A DNA stretch of 64,000 bases, taken from the NCBI GenBank assembly GCA_020161135.1, contig JAIUOB010000003.1, positions 496,001 through 560,000 on the forward strand, read 5' to 3'. The notes below the pieces were generated by a model, which saw only the letters and a program-made list of their open reading frames with translations, did not search any database and was not told the DNA's origin. Numbering within the stretch: the first letter of the stretch is position 1; each line of letters opens with the position of its first letter. Source of the DNA: Gemmatimonadota bacterium. GTDB taxonomy: Bacteria; Gemmatimonadota; Gemmatimonadetes; Gemmatimonadales; Gemmatimonadaceae. The position numbers and the translations under genes are program-made. Of the stretch, positions 16,327 to 29,743 are shown in pieces.

Positions 16327-18306
16327 CTACCGCTTGTTGGTGCGCCCGCCCCAGCGTGGCCACACCGAATTCCGTTCTTTCACAAGAGCTTGCTTCTCAC
16401 GAAGGATCATTGCGCGTTCCCCTTCGTCCTCGGACTCGTTGGCGCGCCGTTCGAGCTCCCCGATCGTGTCGTCGATGCGACGCACGATCAGCTTCTTGAT
16501 CGAAAGCTCGACGTCGACCGCCTCGGGCGCCAGCTGGCTCGCCTCGGTGAGATCCACGAACAGACGCAGTGAGTCGCCGGTCAGCTCGGCCGCGATGGCG
16601 TCGAAACCGGCATCCGGCTTCGCCTCGAGCAACACCCGGAAGATGTCACGGTATCCCTCCGACGCAAACTCGTCGGGCGGGAATCCCTTGTCGGCCACGC
16701 GCTCGGCGACCCCGCGCTCATGCAACATGGCCCGCACGAGCGCCCGCTCGATGGGATCATCGATCCGAGGGCGCGGCGGAATGGCCGTCACCTTCCACTG
16801 CGGCCCCTGCTGGCCGCGGCGACCACGATACGGTGGCCGCTGCTCGCCCGGCGGCGGGGGCAGTGGCGCTTCGGCCTCCACATCGCGTTCCGGGAAGGGC
16901 GCGTCCCCCGCGTCCGGCCCGTCGCTCATGGAAACGTCCGCGTGGCGTGCATCACGCTGCGCGCGCCCGGACGCCCCCCGCTGCGGCGCCCCGCGCTGCG
17001 GCGTCAGCCGCTGCTGCACCGCGCGCTCGAGTTCGTCCGCCTCGCGCGCCAGTGCGTCGCGATCCACCCCCGACGTCTCGGCAAGCCGGGCGAGATACAG
17101 CGCCCGTGTGAGCGGCGCCTTGGCCGCCACGATCGTCGGCAGCAGGCGATCGACGGCGAGCCGCGCATGGCGCAGGTCACCGAACCAGCCCCGGCGCGCG
17201 ATGAGCTGCAATTGCCGGTCGAACAGGTCGATCGCATCCTGCAGGTGCGTGGTCATGGCTGCGGCGCCGTGCGCCCGCACGAACGTGTCGGGGTCCTCGC
17301 CGGCCGGCAGCGACACCACACGCACGGTCGCCTGCTGCTGCAACAGCTCGAGCCCCGACCGGAACGTCGCCTTCTGCCCGGCCTCATCGCTGTCGTACAG
17401 CAGGAACACCTCCGAGGCGTAGCGCACCAGCAACTGCGCCTGTTCGGTCGTCAGCGCCGTGCCGAGCGGCGCGACGGCCTCCTCGATACCGGCAAGTGCG
17501 AGGCGGATGCGGTCGAGATAGCCTTCCACGACGATCGCACGGCGCTCGCGGCGCATGGCCTGCTTGGCGGTGTGCAGGCCGTACAGCGTGCGCCGCTTCT
17601 GGAAGACCGCGGATTCGGCGCTGTTCAGGTACTTCGGCTGCTCGTCACCCAGGGCACGCCCGCCGAAGCCCACGGGCCGACCGATCTCGTCGTGAATCGG
17701 AAACATGATGCGCCCGCGAAAGCGCGCGCGCGCCGTGGTCTCGCCGTCGCGGAGCATCGACAGCCCGGCCTCGAGCTGCAGCGTCTCGTCGAACCCGAGT
17801 GACGCGAGATAGCGTCCCAGCGCCTGCGCGTCACGCGGCGCGAACCCGATGCCGAATCGTTGCCACACCGCCTCATCCAGCCCGCGCGAGGCCAGGTAGG
17901 CGCGCGCGGCGTCGCTGCCGGGTGCCTCGTGCAACTGGCGCATGAACCACTCTGCCGCCGCCGTCAGCGCTTCGTGGTGACGCGCGAGCGGATCCTCGAC
18001 GGGCCGTCCGCGGGGCACATCGACCACCTCGATGCCGGCCTTCTCTCCGACGAGCTTCACCGCCGCCGGCCAGTCGAGCCCGAGGCGCTTGCGCACGAAA
18101 GTGAACACATCGCCGCTCTCGTGACAGACGAAGCAGTGATAGGTGCCGGTCGACGGCGTGACCGAGAAGTTGGGATTCTTGCCCTGATGGAACGGACAGG
18201 GGCCGCGCCAGCTCCCTCCCGAGCGCCGCAGGGGCACGAACTCACCGATGATCGCGACCACGTCCGCTGCTGCGCGGACCTGCTCGACCGTCTCGTCGGG
18301 AATCAT
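16327..18306 (-). CDS. dnaG: DNA primase
   Basis: DnaG makes RNA primers at the replication fork. The 659-residue product has the CHC2 zinc finger (C37, H40, C58, C61), an RNA polymerase core with VGFGGRALGDEQPKYLNS and a TOPRIM domain (AIVVEGYLDRIRL, then FLLYDSDEAGQKA). A C-terminal helical region with MLHERGVAERVADKGF probably contacts DnaB. A Pro/Arg-rich linker (about 430-500) separates the core from the C-terminus and is longer than usual. It starts at ATG 18306, 87 nt after mutS2, within a run that begins at rpsU. Confidence 0.97.
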   Translation of the reverse strand: MIPDETVEQVRAAADVVAIIGEFVPLRRSGGSWRGPCPFHQGKNPNFSVTPSTGTYHCFVCHESGDVFTFVRKRLGLDWPAAVKLVGEKAGIEVVDVPRGRPVEDPLARHHEALTAAAEWFMRQLHEAPGSDAARAYLASRGLDEAVWQRFGIGFAPRDAQALGRYLASLGFDETLQLEAGLSMLRDGETTARARFRGRIMFPIHDEIGRPVGFGGRALGDEQPKYLNSAESAVFQKRRTLYGLHTAKQAMRRERRAIVVEGYLDRIRLALAGIEEAVAPLGTALTTEQAQLLVRYASEVFLLYDSDEAGQKATFRSGLELLQQQATVRVVSLPAGEDPDTFVRAHGAAAMTTHLQDAIDLFDRQLQLIARRGWFGDLRHARLAVDRLLPTIVAAKAPLTRALYLARLAETSGVDRDALAREADELERAVQQRLTPQRGAPQRGASGRAQRDARHADVSMSDGPDAGDAPFPERDVEAEAPLPPPPGEQRPPYRGRRGQQGPQWKVTAIPPRPRIDDPIERALVRAMLHERGVAERVADKGFPPDEFASEGYRDIFRVLLEAKPDAGFDAIAAELTGDSLRLFVDLTEASQLAPEAVDVELSIKKLIVRRIDDTIGELERRANESEDEGERAMILREKQALVKERNSVWPRWGGRTNKR

Positions 18307-18393
18307 GCCGCGCAGCCTGCGGAAGGTCGAATGGCATCCATGACGGCAATCATCCCGCCGCGACGCGTGACGCGCCAGCCAGCTCCCGGCACG

Positions 18394-20832
<2,439 letters not shown>

Positions 20833-20871
20833 GGCGGAGTTCCTGCGGCGCCGCCGCGGAACCGCGGGCGC

Positions 20872-21336
20872 CTACGGTCGCGCGAGCAGTTCGCGCGCGA
20901 TCGCGTTGATCGTGGAGCCGTCCACGCGCCCCTTGAACGCGGGCATCACCTTCCCCATCACGGCCCCGATGGTTCCCGCGCCGGCGGCGATGGCCTGCTC
21001 GACGGCGGCCCGCAGCTCGGCCGGATCGACCTGCGCGGGCAGATAGCCTTCGAGCTGACCGACCTCGCGCTGCTCCTTCGCCGCGAGTTCGGCGCGCGCA
21101 GCCTGCGTGTACAACGCGATCGACTCGCGCCGCTTCTTGATGCCCTTCCGCACCACGTCGATGACATCGTCATCGGTGAGGGCGCGCCGGAGTTCGATCT
21201 CCCGGTTGCGCGCCTCCGCGATGATCATTCCGAGCAGCATGACGCGATCCTTGTCCTGCTCGCGACGTGCGGTCGCCTGATCGCCCTGCAGTCGCGCCAG
21301 CAGCGTTGCGCCGCCGGCGTCCACGGAATCGCTCAC
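20872..21336 (-). CDS. yqeY: GatB/YqeY domain protein
   Basis: The 154-residue protein is a stand-alone YqeY domain, related to the tail domain of GatB that contacts tRNA. It may bind tRNA, but its job is not settled. Typical blocks are [72 protein letters not shown] and [28 protein letters not shown]. The GTG start at 21336 overlaps the rpsU stop (GTGA), a common rpsU-yqeY pairing. Confidence 0.95.
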   Translation of the reverse strand: MSDSVDAGGATLLARLQGDQATARREQDKDRVMLLGMIIAEARNREIELRRALTDDDVIDVVRKGIKKRRESIALYTQAARAELAAKEQREVGQLEGYLPAQVDPAELRAAVEQAIAAGAGTIGAVMGKVMPAFKGRVDGSTINAIARELLARP

Positions 21337-21521
21337 CCGTGCCGCGTGCGACGGTTCTTGCGGACCGCGGCGTTCATCTTGCGCTTGCGACGCTCGGACG
21401 GCTTCTCGTAGTGACGATGCTTGCGCAGGTCGGAGAGAATGCCGGCCTTCTCGCACTTCTTCTTGAAGCGCTTGAGGGCACGCTCGAAATTCTCGTCCTC
21501 GTGGATGATGACTTCGGACAA
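21333..21521 (-). CDS. rpsU: 30S ribosomal protein S21, TTG start
   Basis: S21 helps 30S subunits engage mRNA. The 62-residue product ([20 protein letters not shown] onward, with a basic tail [19 protein letters not shown]) matches the family exactly if translation starts at TTG 21521. GAGG lies 6 nt upstream. A longer frame upstream encodes unrelated residues and overlaps the promoter. It heads the run rpsU-yqeY-mutS2-dnaG, recalling the rpsU-dnaG-rpoD operon of Proteobacteria but without rpoD. Confidence 0.96.
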   Translation of the reverse strand: MSEVIIHEDENFERALKRFKKKCEKAGILSDLRKHRHYEKPSERRKRKMNAAVRKNRRTRHG

Positions 21522-21606
21522 ACTGAGCCTCGGAGTGGTCGCGAAAAGGGTCGGGAAACGCGGTGGCCAGCCGATCAGAGTATCGGCCTGCACCGGGCAG
21601 CCTTGT

Positions 21607-21635
21607 ATCCTAGGTGACCCAAGCGCTGGGGTCAA
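21607..21635 (-). promoter_or_regulatory. Promoter of the rpsU-dnaG run
   Basis: TTGACC (21635-21630), a 17-nt spacer and TAGGAT (21612-21607) form a near-consensus sigma70-type promoter. Transcription would begin about 80 nt before the rpsU TTG. The -10 matches the TAGGTT boxes upstream of infC and the ppiD-like gene. Confidence 0.7.
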
Positions 21636-21687
21636 GCGAGGGGACGGTCTAATTGCCGACCCAAGCGAGAGTTAGCCGCGTCGCGGC

Positions 21688-22038
21688 TCAGCCCGGTGGC
21701 CAGTGGAGCGCCCGCCCGCCCAGCACATGAAAGTGCAGGTGCGGAACCGTCTGCCCACCATCGGCGCCCACGTTGGTCACCACCCGGTAGCCTGCCTCCG
21801 CCACCCCGTGGGCGGCCGCCACCTCCCGCACCAGCGACAGGACACCGGCGAGGGCGGCCGCGTCGGTGGCCGTCGCGAGGCTCGGGGTATGGGCGCGGGG
21901 CACGACGAGCAGGTGCACCGGCGCCTGCGGCGCCAGATCGCGGAACGCGATCGCGTCCGCGTTCTCCCCCACGATCGTCGCGGGGATTGCCCCGGCCACG
22001 ATGCGGCAGAAGACGCACGTCTCGGCGGCGTTCGACAT
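21688..22038 (-). CDS. HIT-family hydrolase
   Basis: This 116-residue histidine-triad protein has CVFCRIVAGAIPATIV near the N-terminus and the catalytic HLHFHVLGGR near the C-terminus. The family hydrolyses or transfers nucleoside phosphoramidates and related nucleotides (HinT-like). The ATG at 22038 overlaps the rsmE stop by 1 nt (TGATG). It is the last gene of the hrcA-dnaJ-prmA-rsmE run; a small hairpin follows the stop codon. Confidence 0.94.
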   Translation of the reverse strand: MSNAAETCVFCRIVAGAIPATIVGENADAIAFRDLAPQAPVHLLVVPRAHTPSLATATDAAALAGVLSLVREVAAAHGVAEAGYRVVTNVGADGGQTVPHLHFHVLGGRALHWPPG

Positions 22039-22826
22039 CAGGCGGCTCCGGTGGACTCGGTGGGTGGGTTGCCCTGCCCCACACCCAGGCTCGTGCGGGC
22101 GATGGCGAGGGCTGCGAGAGCGGCGGTCTCGAAGCGCAGAATCGTGGGCCCCAGCGACGCGGCGCGAAAGCCCGCCGCGCCGAGCGCCGCCAGTTCGTCC
22201 CGCTCCAGCCCCCCTTCGGGACCGATCGCGATGACCACGGGCTCGCGGAGTGGCGCCGCGTCATGACCGACGAGGGGCGGCCCACCCGGGTCCAGGACGA
22301 TGCGGTCGCCCGGCGGAGCCGCCAGCACGGCGCGCTCGAGCGTCGCCTCCGGGAACGGCTGCGGGAGCCAGGCCCCCTCGGACTGGGCGAGCGCCCCCTC
22401 CATGCGGGCGCGCACCCGCCCCTGGAAGGCCACACCCTCACCACGCGGCGCGACGCTCCGCGAGCGACGCCACAACACCGGCCGCCAGCTCGTTGCGCCC
22501 AGCTCGGCCGCCTTCTCGGCCAGCCAGAGCATGCGGTCACGGTCGGCCACCGGCACCAGCAGGTGGACCGCGGGGAGCGGTGGCACTTCGGTCGCGTCGG
22601 TGATCTCGAGGTGCGCCTGCGACTTGGTGAGCGACACCAGTTGCCCCACGCCCACGCGCCCGGCGCCGTCGCGCACGCCGACGAGCGCACCGGCCGCGAG
22701 ACGAAGGGCGCGCACATGCCGCACCGCCGCATCATCCAGCGCGCAGGTGCCGCCGACGACGATCCCCTCGGCGACCACGAACTGCGGCAGCCCGGCGGCT
22801 ACCCCCGGTCGATCGCGACCGTCCAC
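22038..22826 (-). CDS. rsmE: 16S rRNA (uracil1498-N3)-methyltransferase
   Basis: RsmE methylates U1498 of 16S rRNA. The SPOUT trefoil-knot signature is near the C-terminus: VVIAIGPEGGLERDELAALG and LGPTILRFETAALAAL. The N-terminal PUA-like part has QFVVAEGIVVGGTCALDDAAVRHVRALR. The GTG at 22826 is preceded by AGGAGG with 7-nt spacing, inside the end of prmA (28-nt overlap), and is preferred over a CTG 12 codons later. The length is 262 residues with this start. Confidence 0.92.
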   Translation of the reverse strand: MDGRDRPGVAAGLPQFVVAEGIVVGGTCALDDAAVRHVRALRLAAGALVGVRDGAGRVGVGQLVSLTKSQAHLEITDATEVPPLPAVHLLVPVADRDRMLWLAEKAAELGATSWRPVLWRRSRSVAPRGEGVAFQGRVRARMEGALAQSEGAWLPQPFPEATLERAVLAAPPGDRIVLDPGGPPLVGHDAAPLREPVVIAIGPEGGLERDELAALGAAGFRAASLGPTILRFETAALAALAIARTSLGVGQGNPPTESTGAA

Positions 22827-23644
22827 CAGATCTCCTCCTGATCTTCCGCGCGCACCCGCCAGCCGTTGTCACGCAGCGCGTCGAGCATGCTCGCGCGCTC
22901 CTCGAGCAGGATGCCGCTCAGGATGGCGGCGCCGCCCTCGTCGAGCGCCATGGCGATGACGGGAAGCAGCTCCACCAGCACCGACGAAATGATGTTGGCC
23001 AACACCACGCGCACGGGCGCGACGAGTGGGAGCAGTGCCGCCGCGTCGGCCTCGAACACGTGCACCCGATCGGCCACGCCGTTGCGGGCGACATTCGCCT
23101 CGGCGTCGGCGATCGCGTCCGGATCGAGCTCGATGGCATACACACGTGCGGCGCCCAGCTTGGCCGCCGCAATCGCGAGCACCGCGCTACCCGCGCCCAG
23201 GTCGGCCACGACGTCACCCTGCTGCAGCACGCGCGGCAACAGCCGCACGACGCCGCGCGTCGTCGGATGCTCACCGGTGCCGAAGGCCATTCCTGGCTCG
23301 ATCACGATGAGCGCCGCGGGGTCGCGTCCCTCCGCCAACCACGGCGGCGCGACGGTGAGGCTCCCCAACTGGTGCGCACCGATGCGCGCCTTCCACGCCT
23401 CCGACCAGTCCACGTCCGGCACGAGCGACGTCTCGATGACGACGCCGTCGTCGGCCGCCGTCAGCGCCTGATGCACGCCGGCGAGATCGGTGGCGGGCGG
23501 AAAGTGCGTGACGAGCGACGGCCCGTCCTCGTGCACACCCTGTGCGCCGACACCGAACAGCGCCGCGAGACAGGCCGAGCGCGCCGCCCCCTCGTCGCTC
23601 GGACGCACGCGTACACTGGTCCAACGCGCGGAGGCATCAGGCAC
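22799..23644 (-). CDS. prmA: Ribosomal protein L11 methyltransferase
   Basis: PrmA trimethylates ribosomal protein L11. The 281 residues contain [21 protein letters not shown], the [21 protein letters not shown] block, SAM motif [21 protein letters not shown] and [14 protein letters not shown]. The GTG start at 23644 overlaps the end of dnaJ by 8 nt. The dnaJ-prmA-rsmE order is common in many phyla. Confidence 0.95.
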   Translation of the reverse strand: MPDASARWTSVRVRPSDEGAARSACLAALFGVGAQGVHEDGPSLVTHFPPATDLAGVHQALTAADDGVVIETSLVPDVDWSEAWKARIGAHQLGSLTVAPPWLAEGRDPAALIVIEPGMAFGTGEHPTTRGVVRLLPRVLQQGDVVADLGAGSAVLAIAAAKLGAARVYAIELDPDAIADAEANVARNGVADRVHVFEADAAALLPLVAPVRVVLANIISSVLVELLPVIAMALDEGGAAILSGILLEERASMLDALRDNGWRVRAEDQEEIWWTVAIDRG

Positions 23645-24764
23645 CGAGCGCTTCCTTCATCTTCGACCAGAAGCCCTTCTCGCGTTGGGCCGGCGCCGCC
23701 CCCTGCAGCGTCGACAGCCGCTCGATGAGCGCACGCTGCTCCCCGTCGACATCCTGCGGGGTCCAGAGCTGCACCTTCACATGCAGGTCGCCGACACCAC
23801 TCGCGTTCACGCGCGGCAGTCCGCGTCCCCGCAGGTGAAACACCGTGCCGCTCTGCGTGCCCGCGGGCACGCGCAGCGTGAGCTCACCCGTGACACCGGG
23901 CACGCGCACATCGGCACCGAACACCAACTGCGGGTAGGTGACGAGCGCCTCGCAGAACAGGTCCTCCCCGTCGCGTTCGAACCGCTCGTCATCCTCGACC
24001 TCGAACACCACGAGCACGTCGCCGCGTGTGCCGCCGCGTGGTCCGATATTGCCGGCGCCGCGCAACGTCATGTACTGCCCCGTCGCCACACCGGGCGGCA
24101 CCTGGATCTTGAGCGTGCGCTCCGCGCGCACGCGTCCCTCACCCCGGCACTTCTTGCAGGGACTCGAGACCACCACGCCCTCGCCGGCGCACGTGGGGCA
24201 CGGCGCCACCGACACGAACTGGCCGAAGAACGACCGTTGCGCACGACGCACCTCACCCGCCCCGCCGCAGGTGCCGCAGCTCTGCGGCTTGGTGCCAGGC
24301 TCGGCCCCGCTCCCTTCGCACTTGTCGCAGGCGTCGAGCACCTTGAGCACCACGGTCTTCTCGACCCCGGACGCCACCTCCGCGAGGGTCAGGCGCAGCG
24401 GCAGCTTCAAGTCGGCGCCGGAACGCGGTCCACGGCGACCGCCTGACGCCCCGCCAAAGAGGTCGCCCAGCCCGCCGAAGTCGCGCATGAAGATGTTGAG
24501 CGCCTCGGAGAGATCGACGTGCTGGTACTGGGCCTGCCCGCCGCCGCGCAGCCCCGCCTCGCCATAGCGGTCGTAGGCGGCGCGCTTCTGCGCGTCACGC
24601 AGGACGTCGTAGGCCTCCGTGATCTCCTTGAACTTCTCTTCGGCATCCTTCGAGCCGCCGTGGCGGTCGGGATGCCACTGCGTCGCCAGCCGGCGATACG
24701 CCTTCTTGAGATCGTCGTCCGAGGCGTCTCTGGGCACACCCAGGACGGCGTAGAAATCCGCCAT
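23637..24764 (-). CDS. dnaJ: Chaperone protein DnaJ
   Basis: DnaJ stimulates DnaK ATPase and presents unfolded proteins. All domains are present in 375 residues: J domain with WHPDRHGG, a G/F-type linker, four zinc-finger repeats ([32 protein letters not shown]), and C-terminal substrate-binding domains. It lies 123 nt after hrcA; grpE and dnaK are not between them, unlike in many Gram-positives. ATG 24764 has no strong ribosome-binding site. A TATTAC sequence about 60 nt upstream might be a -10 element, weakly supported. Confidence 0.97.
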   Translation of the reverse strand: MADFYAVLGVPRDASDDDLKKAYRRLATQWHPDRHGGSKDAEEKFKEITEAYDVLRDAQKRAAYDRYGEAGLRGGGQAQYQHVDLSEALNIFMRDFGGLGDLFGGASGGRRGPRSGADLKLPLRLTLAEVASGVEKTVVLKVLDACDKCEGSGAEPGTKPQSCGTCGGAGEVRRAQRSFFGQFVSVAPCPTCAGEGVVVSSPCKKCRGEGRVRAERTLKIQVPPGVATGQYMTLRGAGNIGPRGGTRGDVLVVFEVEDDERFERDGEDLFCEALVTYPQLVFGADVRVPGVTGELTLRVPAGTQSGTVFHLRGRGLPRVNASGVGDLHVKVQLWTPQDVDGEQRALIERLSTLQGAAPAQREKGFWSKMKEALGA

Positions 24765-24887
24765 GTCGAATCCGGTCGCAGGAACCCGGCAGCGCCTCCG
24801 AAAGCGCCGCCACAGCCCTGTAATATCGACCTCTCCGGGGGCCGCGAGGAGGGGGGCACCGCCGCCTGCCGTCCCGTGCCCCGCCCG

Positions 24888-25934
24888 TCAGAGGAGGTCG
24901 GACACCAGGCGGGAGGTGTGTTCCACGAGCGCAATGACCTTGTCGTAGGGCATCCGGGTCGGTCCGATGACCCCAATGACGCCGCTCAGCGATCCGGCGT
25001 GGTATGCCGACGTGACCACCGTAAACGGCTCGAGGCGGGGGTCGGCGTGCTCGTTGCCGATGGTGATGGAGATCCCGGGCCCCTCGGGACGATCGGCGAG
25101 GAGCGTCGCGAGCCGCTGGCGTGTCTCGGTGAGTTCCATGAGTTGCCGCATGCGCTCACCCGAGGCGAACTCAGGCTGATCGGCCAGCAGCGACGGCTGT
25201 CCCATGACGATGGCGTCACCCCCCACCGGCTCGGCCGCGCGGCCGAACACCTGGTCGCCTTCCTGCAGGAAGATGTTGAGCAACTCGGCGGCCTGCGGCG
25301 TGGCCTGCACATCGCGCAGACGGGCCGCAAGCGAGGCGCGCACGTCGTCGAGGGTGAGGCCGGCCAGCCGCTCATTGAGCACGATGGTGACCCCGACCAA
25401 CGCGTCGTCGGCGATGCTCCCGGGTACTTCGACGAAGATGGTGCGCACCGCGCCGCCCGAGAGGCTGAGCACCATGAGCAGGCGGTCGGACGACACGCGG
25501 ACGAGCTCGACCTTGAGGAGCGTCGCACGCGCCAGCCGTGGACCCAGGGCGATGCCCAGTTCCTGCGAAAGAATGCCCAGCGACTGCGCGGCGCGGCGCA
25601 GGATGGTCTCGATCGCGGAGCCGCCGGCGGAGATCTCCTCCTGAAGCCGACGCTGTTCAGCGCCACTCAGCGGATCGACGCGCATGAGACCGTCGACGTA
25701 CGTGCGATACGCCTTGTCGGTGGGGATGCGGCCCGCCGACGTATGCGGATGGAAGAGAAAGCCCTTCTCCTCCAGGTCACTCATCGTGTTGCGAATCGTC
25801 GCCGGCGAGATGCCGAGGCCGAAGCGTCGCGAAATGGTGCGCGACCCGGCGGGTTCGGCGGTGGCCACATAGCTGTGGATCACCGCTTCCAGCACCTGTC
25901 GTTCCCGCTCGGACAACTCGCCGCTCATCGCCAT
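24888..25934 (-). CDS. hrcA: Heat-inducible transcription repressor HrcA
   Basis: HrcA represses class I heat-shock genes by binding CIRCE. The 348 residues have the N-terminal winged helix (LSERERQVLEAVIHSYVATAEPAGSRTISRRFGLGISPATIRNTMSDLEEKG, with the conserved HTSAGRIPTDKAYR following) and the GAF-like dimerisation core ending in YDKVIALVEHTSRLVSDLL. ATG 25934 is used; ATG 25928 is also possible. I see no CIRCE near this gene. A TTGACA-N18-TAGCGT promoter ends 7 nt before the ATG, suggesting a leaderless mRNA. Confidence 0.96.
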   Translation of the reverse strand: MAMSGELSERERQVLEAVIHSYVATAEPAGSRTISRRFGLGISPATIRNTMSDLEEKGFLFHPHTSAGRIPTDKAYRTYVDGLMRVDPLSGAEQRRLQEEISAGGSAIETILRRAAQSLGILSQELGIALGPRLARATLLKVELVRVSSDRLLMVLSLSGGAVRTIFVEVPGSIADDALVGVTIVLNERLAGLTLDDVRASLAARLRDVQATPQAAELLNIFLQEGDQVFGRAAEPVGGDAIVMGQPSLLADQPEFASGERMRQLMELTETRQRLATLLADRPEGPGISITIGNEHADPRLEPFTVVTSAYHAGSLSGVIGVIGPTRMPYDKVIALVEHTSRLVSDLL

Positions 25935-25941
25935 GAGGCGA

Positions 25942-25971
25942 ACGCTACGAACCGCTTCGAAACGCTGTCAA
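25942..25971 (-). promoter_or_regulatory. Putative promoter of hrcA
   Basis: A perfect TTGACA (25971-25966) is followed by 18 nt and TAGCGT (25947-25942), 7 nt before the hrcA ATG. It overlaps the last codons of hemW. The transcript would have almost no leader. Confidence 0.45.
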
Positions 25972-27080
25972 GTCGGCGGCGAGCGCGTCCAGCCTCAGCC
26001 AGCCGTGCGCGGTACAGACGAGACGCAGGTCACCGTCGGCGGACTGCACGCGCACCCAACCGGCGTCGATCCACCGCTGCACGTGCTGAAGGTCCCGCGC
26101 ATCGACCGCGAGCCCGTCGCTGGTGCGCAAGCCGAGATAGACGGCCTCCGCGAGGTGATTGCCCGCATCCAGCGTCTCCTGTCCGGCAACCGGATCGCGT
26201 CCGGCCGCAACGGCGTCGTGCCAGGCGGCGTAGGCCGCCGTGTTCCAGCGCCGTATCGCACCGTCGAAGCCGTGGGCCGACGGGCCCAGGCCGAGGTAGG
26301 GCACGCCACGCCAGTACGCGCCATTGTGGACCGCGCGACGCCCGGGCAGGCCGAAGTTCGACACTTCGTAGTGCTCGAAGCCGGCTGCGGTCAACGCGTC
26401 GTGCGCGCGCAGGAACTCCCCCGCGTAGCGCTCATCGTCGGCCACGTCGATCGCGCCGCGCTGCGCCTGCCGGCCGAGCGGCGTCTGCGGCTCGACGGTC
26501 AGTCCGTACAGCGAGACGTGCTCGACCCGCAACGCGAGCGCCTCGTTGACATCGCGATCCCAATCGCGGGTGATGCCGTCGGGGAGGGCGAAGATGAGGT
26601 CGACGGAGAGGTTGTCGAAGCCCGCGTCGCGTGCCGCCTGCACGGCGACGCGCGCGGCCGTCGCATCGTGTACGCGATGCATCCAGGCGAGCACACGGTC
26701 ATCGAAGCTCTGCACACCAATGCTGAGGCGATTCGCCCCCGCGGCGCGCCACGCGCGCAGCGCGGCGGGGGTGATGTCCTCGGGGTTGGCTTCGATGGTG
26801 ACCTCGGTGTCCGCGCGCAGCACCACGTGCTGGCGCAGCGTGTCGAGCAACGCCGCCACGCCCTCGCCGCCGAGGTGCGAGGGCGTCCCGCCCCCGAGGT
26901 ACAGTCCGCGCAGCGGCGCCGTCGTGCCGACGAGATCGCGTACGCGCCACTCCGCGTCGACGGCCTCTGCGAACGCGCGCCACGGTACGCTGCGTCGCAC
27001 GGCGATGGAGAAGTCACAATAGGTGCAGCGTCGTGCACAGAAGGGCACGTGCACGTACACGTGTTCGACGCGCAGCGCGG

Positions 27081-27084
<4 letters not shown>
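25945..27084 (-). CDS. hemW: HemW-type radical SAM protein (heme chaperone)
   Basis: HemW resembles coproporphyrinogen III dehydrogenase but functions mainly in heme delivery. The radical SAM cluster motif CARRCTYCDF lies near residue 18, followed by LYLGGGTPSHL, IEANPEDITPAALR, SIGVQSFDDRVLAWMHRVH and a C-terminal HNGAYWRGVPYLGLGPSAHGFDG. The start is GTG 27084, which overlaps the dprA stop as GTGA and gives 379 residues. It lies 10 nt upstream of the hrcA start codon. Confidence 0.93.
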
Positions 27085-29010
<1,926 letters not shown>

Positions 29011-29670
29011 CTACTTGCCCTGGACGCGCGCCCAGAGCCCTTCGACCCGCCGACGATCGTCGTCAGCGAGACGTGGGGTGACCCGCGCGAGCGCGGCCGA
29101 TACCACGGCCGCCGACGCGCCCGCGTGGAGCGCCCCGTGGAGATGCGAGTGCAGCTGGCGCTCCTGCCGCGCGATGGCGCACGCCGCCACGATGCACAGC
29201 TCGCGACGCGTGAGGTCGAGCGCGGCGCGGGAGAGCACCTTGCCATACCCTTCCTCGATCATCCACTGATCGAGCGCCGGGTGCAGCGCACGGATGTTCG
29301 CGCGCAGTTGCGTATAGAACCGGCCGTACACGGTGGCGCAGGTCGCCTGCCCCAACGCCTGCCGCGCCCCGGGTGCATCGATGGCATCCGCGTCGACGGC
29401 CGGCGCCTCACGCCCCGAGATGCGGCGCCACTCGCGCGCCGCGTTGAGCGCCCGGGGAAACCCCGCGAACAGGTACGTCTGCAGGATAACCTCCTCCACC
29501 CACGCCGGACGGACAACCGGCAACGCTGCCGCCAGTGCGTCACGCACGTCGCTTTCGCCGCCCCCCGCCAGCATGGCCGCCAGCTCGACCAGCAGCCCCG
29601 TTTCCGGGTCGAGCGTGTCGAGCACAATGGCCGGCGACAACGTAGGAGCGTCCGCTCCGTCGCGCGTCAT
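29011..29670 (-). CDS. Carboxymuconolactone decarboxylase / AhpD-like protein
   Basis: The 219-residue product has an AhpD/CMD-type helical core: VEEVILQTYLFAGFPRALNAAREW and later LTRRELCIVAACAIARQERQLHSHLHGALHAGASAAVVSAAL. The CxxC pair of peroxidase-linked AhpD is absent (a single Cys near the Glu-Leu), so reductase activity is doubtful. ATG 29670 has GAGG 5 nt upstream. It lies between the asparaginase-like gene and obgE. Function unknown. Confidence 0.78.
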   Translation of the reverse strand: MTRDGADAPTLSPAIVLDTLDPETGLLVELAAMLAGGGESDVRDALAAALPVVRPAWVEEVILQTYLFAGFPRALNAAREWRRISGREAPAVDADAIDAPGARQALGQATCATVYGRFYTQLRANIRALHPALDQWMIEEGYGKVLSRAALDLTRRELCIVAACAIARQERQLHSHLHGALHAGASAAVVSAALARVTPRLADDDRRRVEGLWARVQGK

Positions 29671-29743
29671 CGAATCCTCGCCCGCGTGATCATTCCGCTG
29701 CAGAGCGTCATGCGGGTGTGCGTCGGCACGGTTCGCTGACGCG

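Noticed and set aside
21640..21687. Intrinsic terminator after the HIT gene
   Set aside because: A 6-bp hairpin (AGCCGC-GAC-GCGGCT) follows the stop, but it is short and has no U-run, so it is not listed as a terminator.
25928..25980. Possible CIRCE operator upstream of hrcA
   Set aside because: No TTAGCACTC-N9-GAGTGCTAA or near match is present; the short GCG-TTCG repeats do not form the required inverted repeat.
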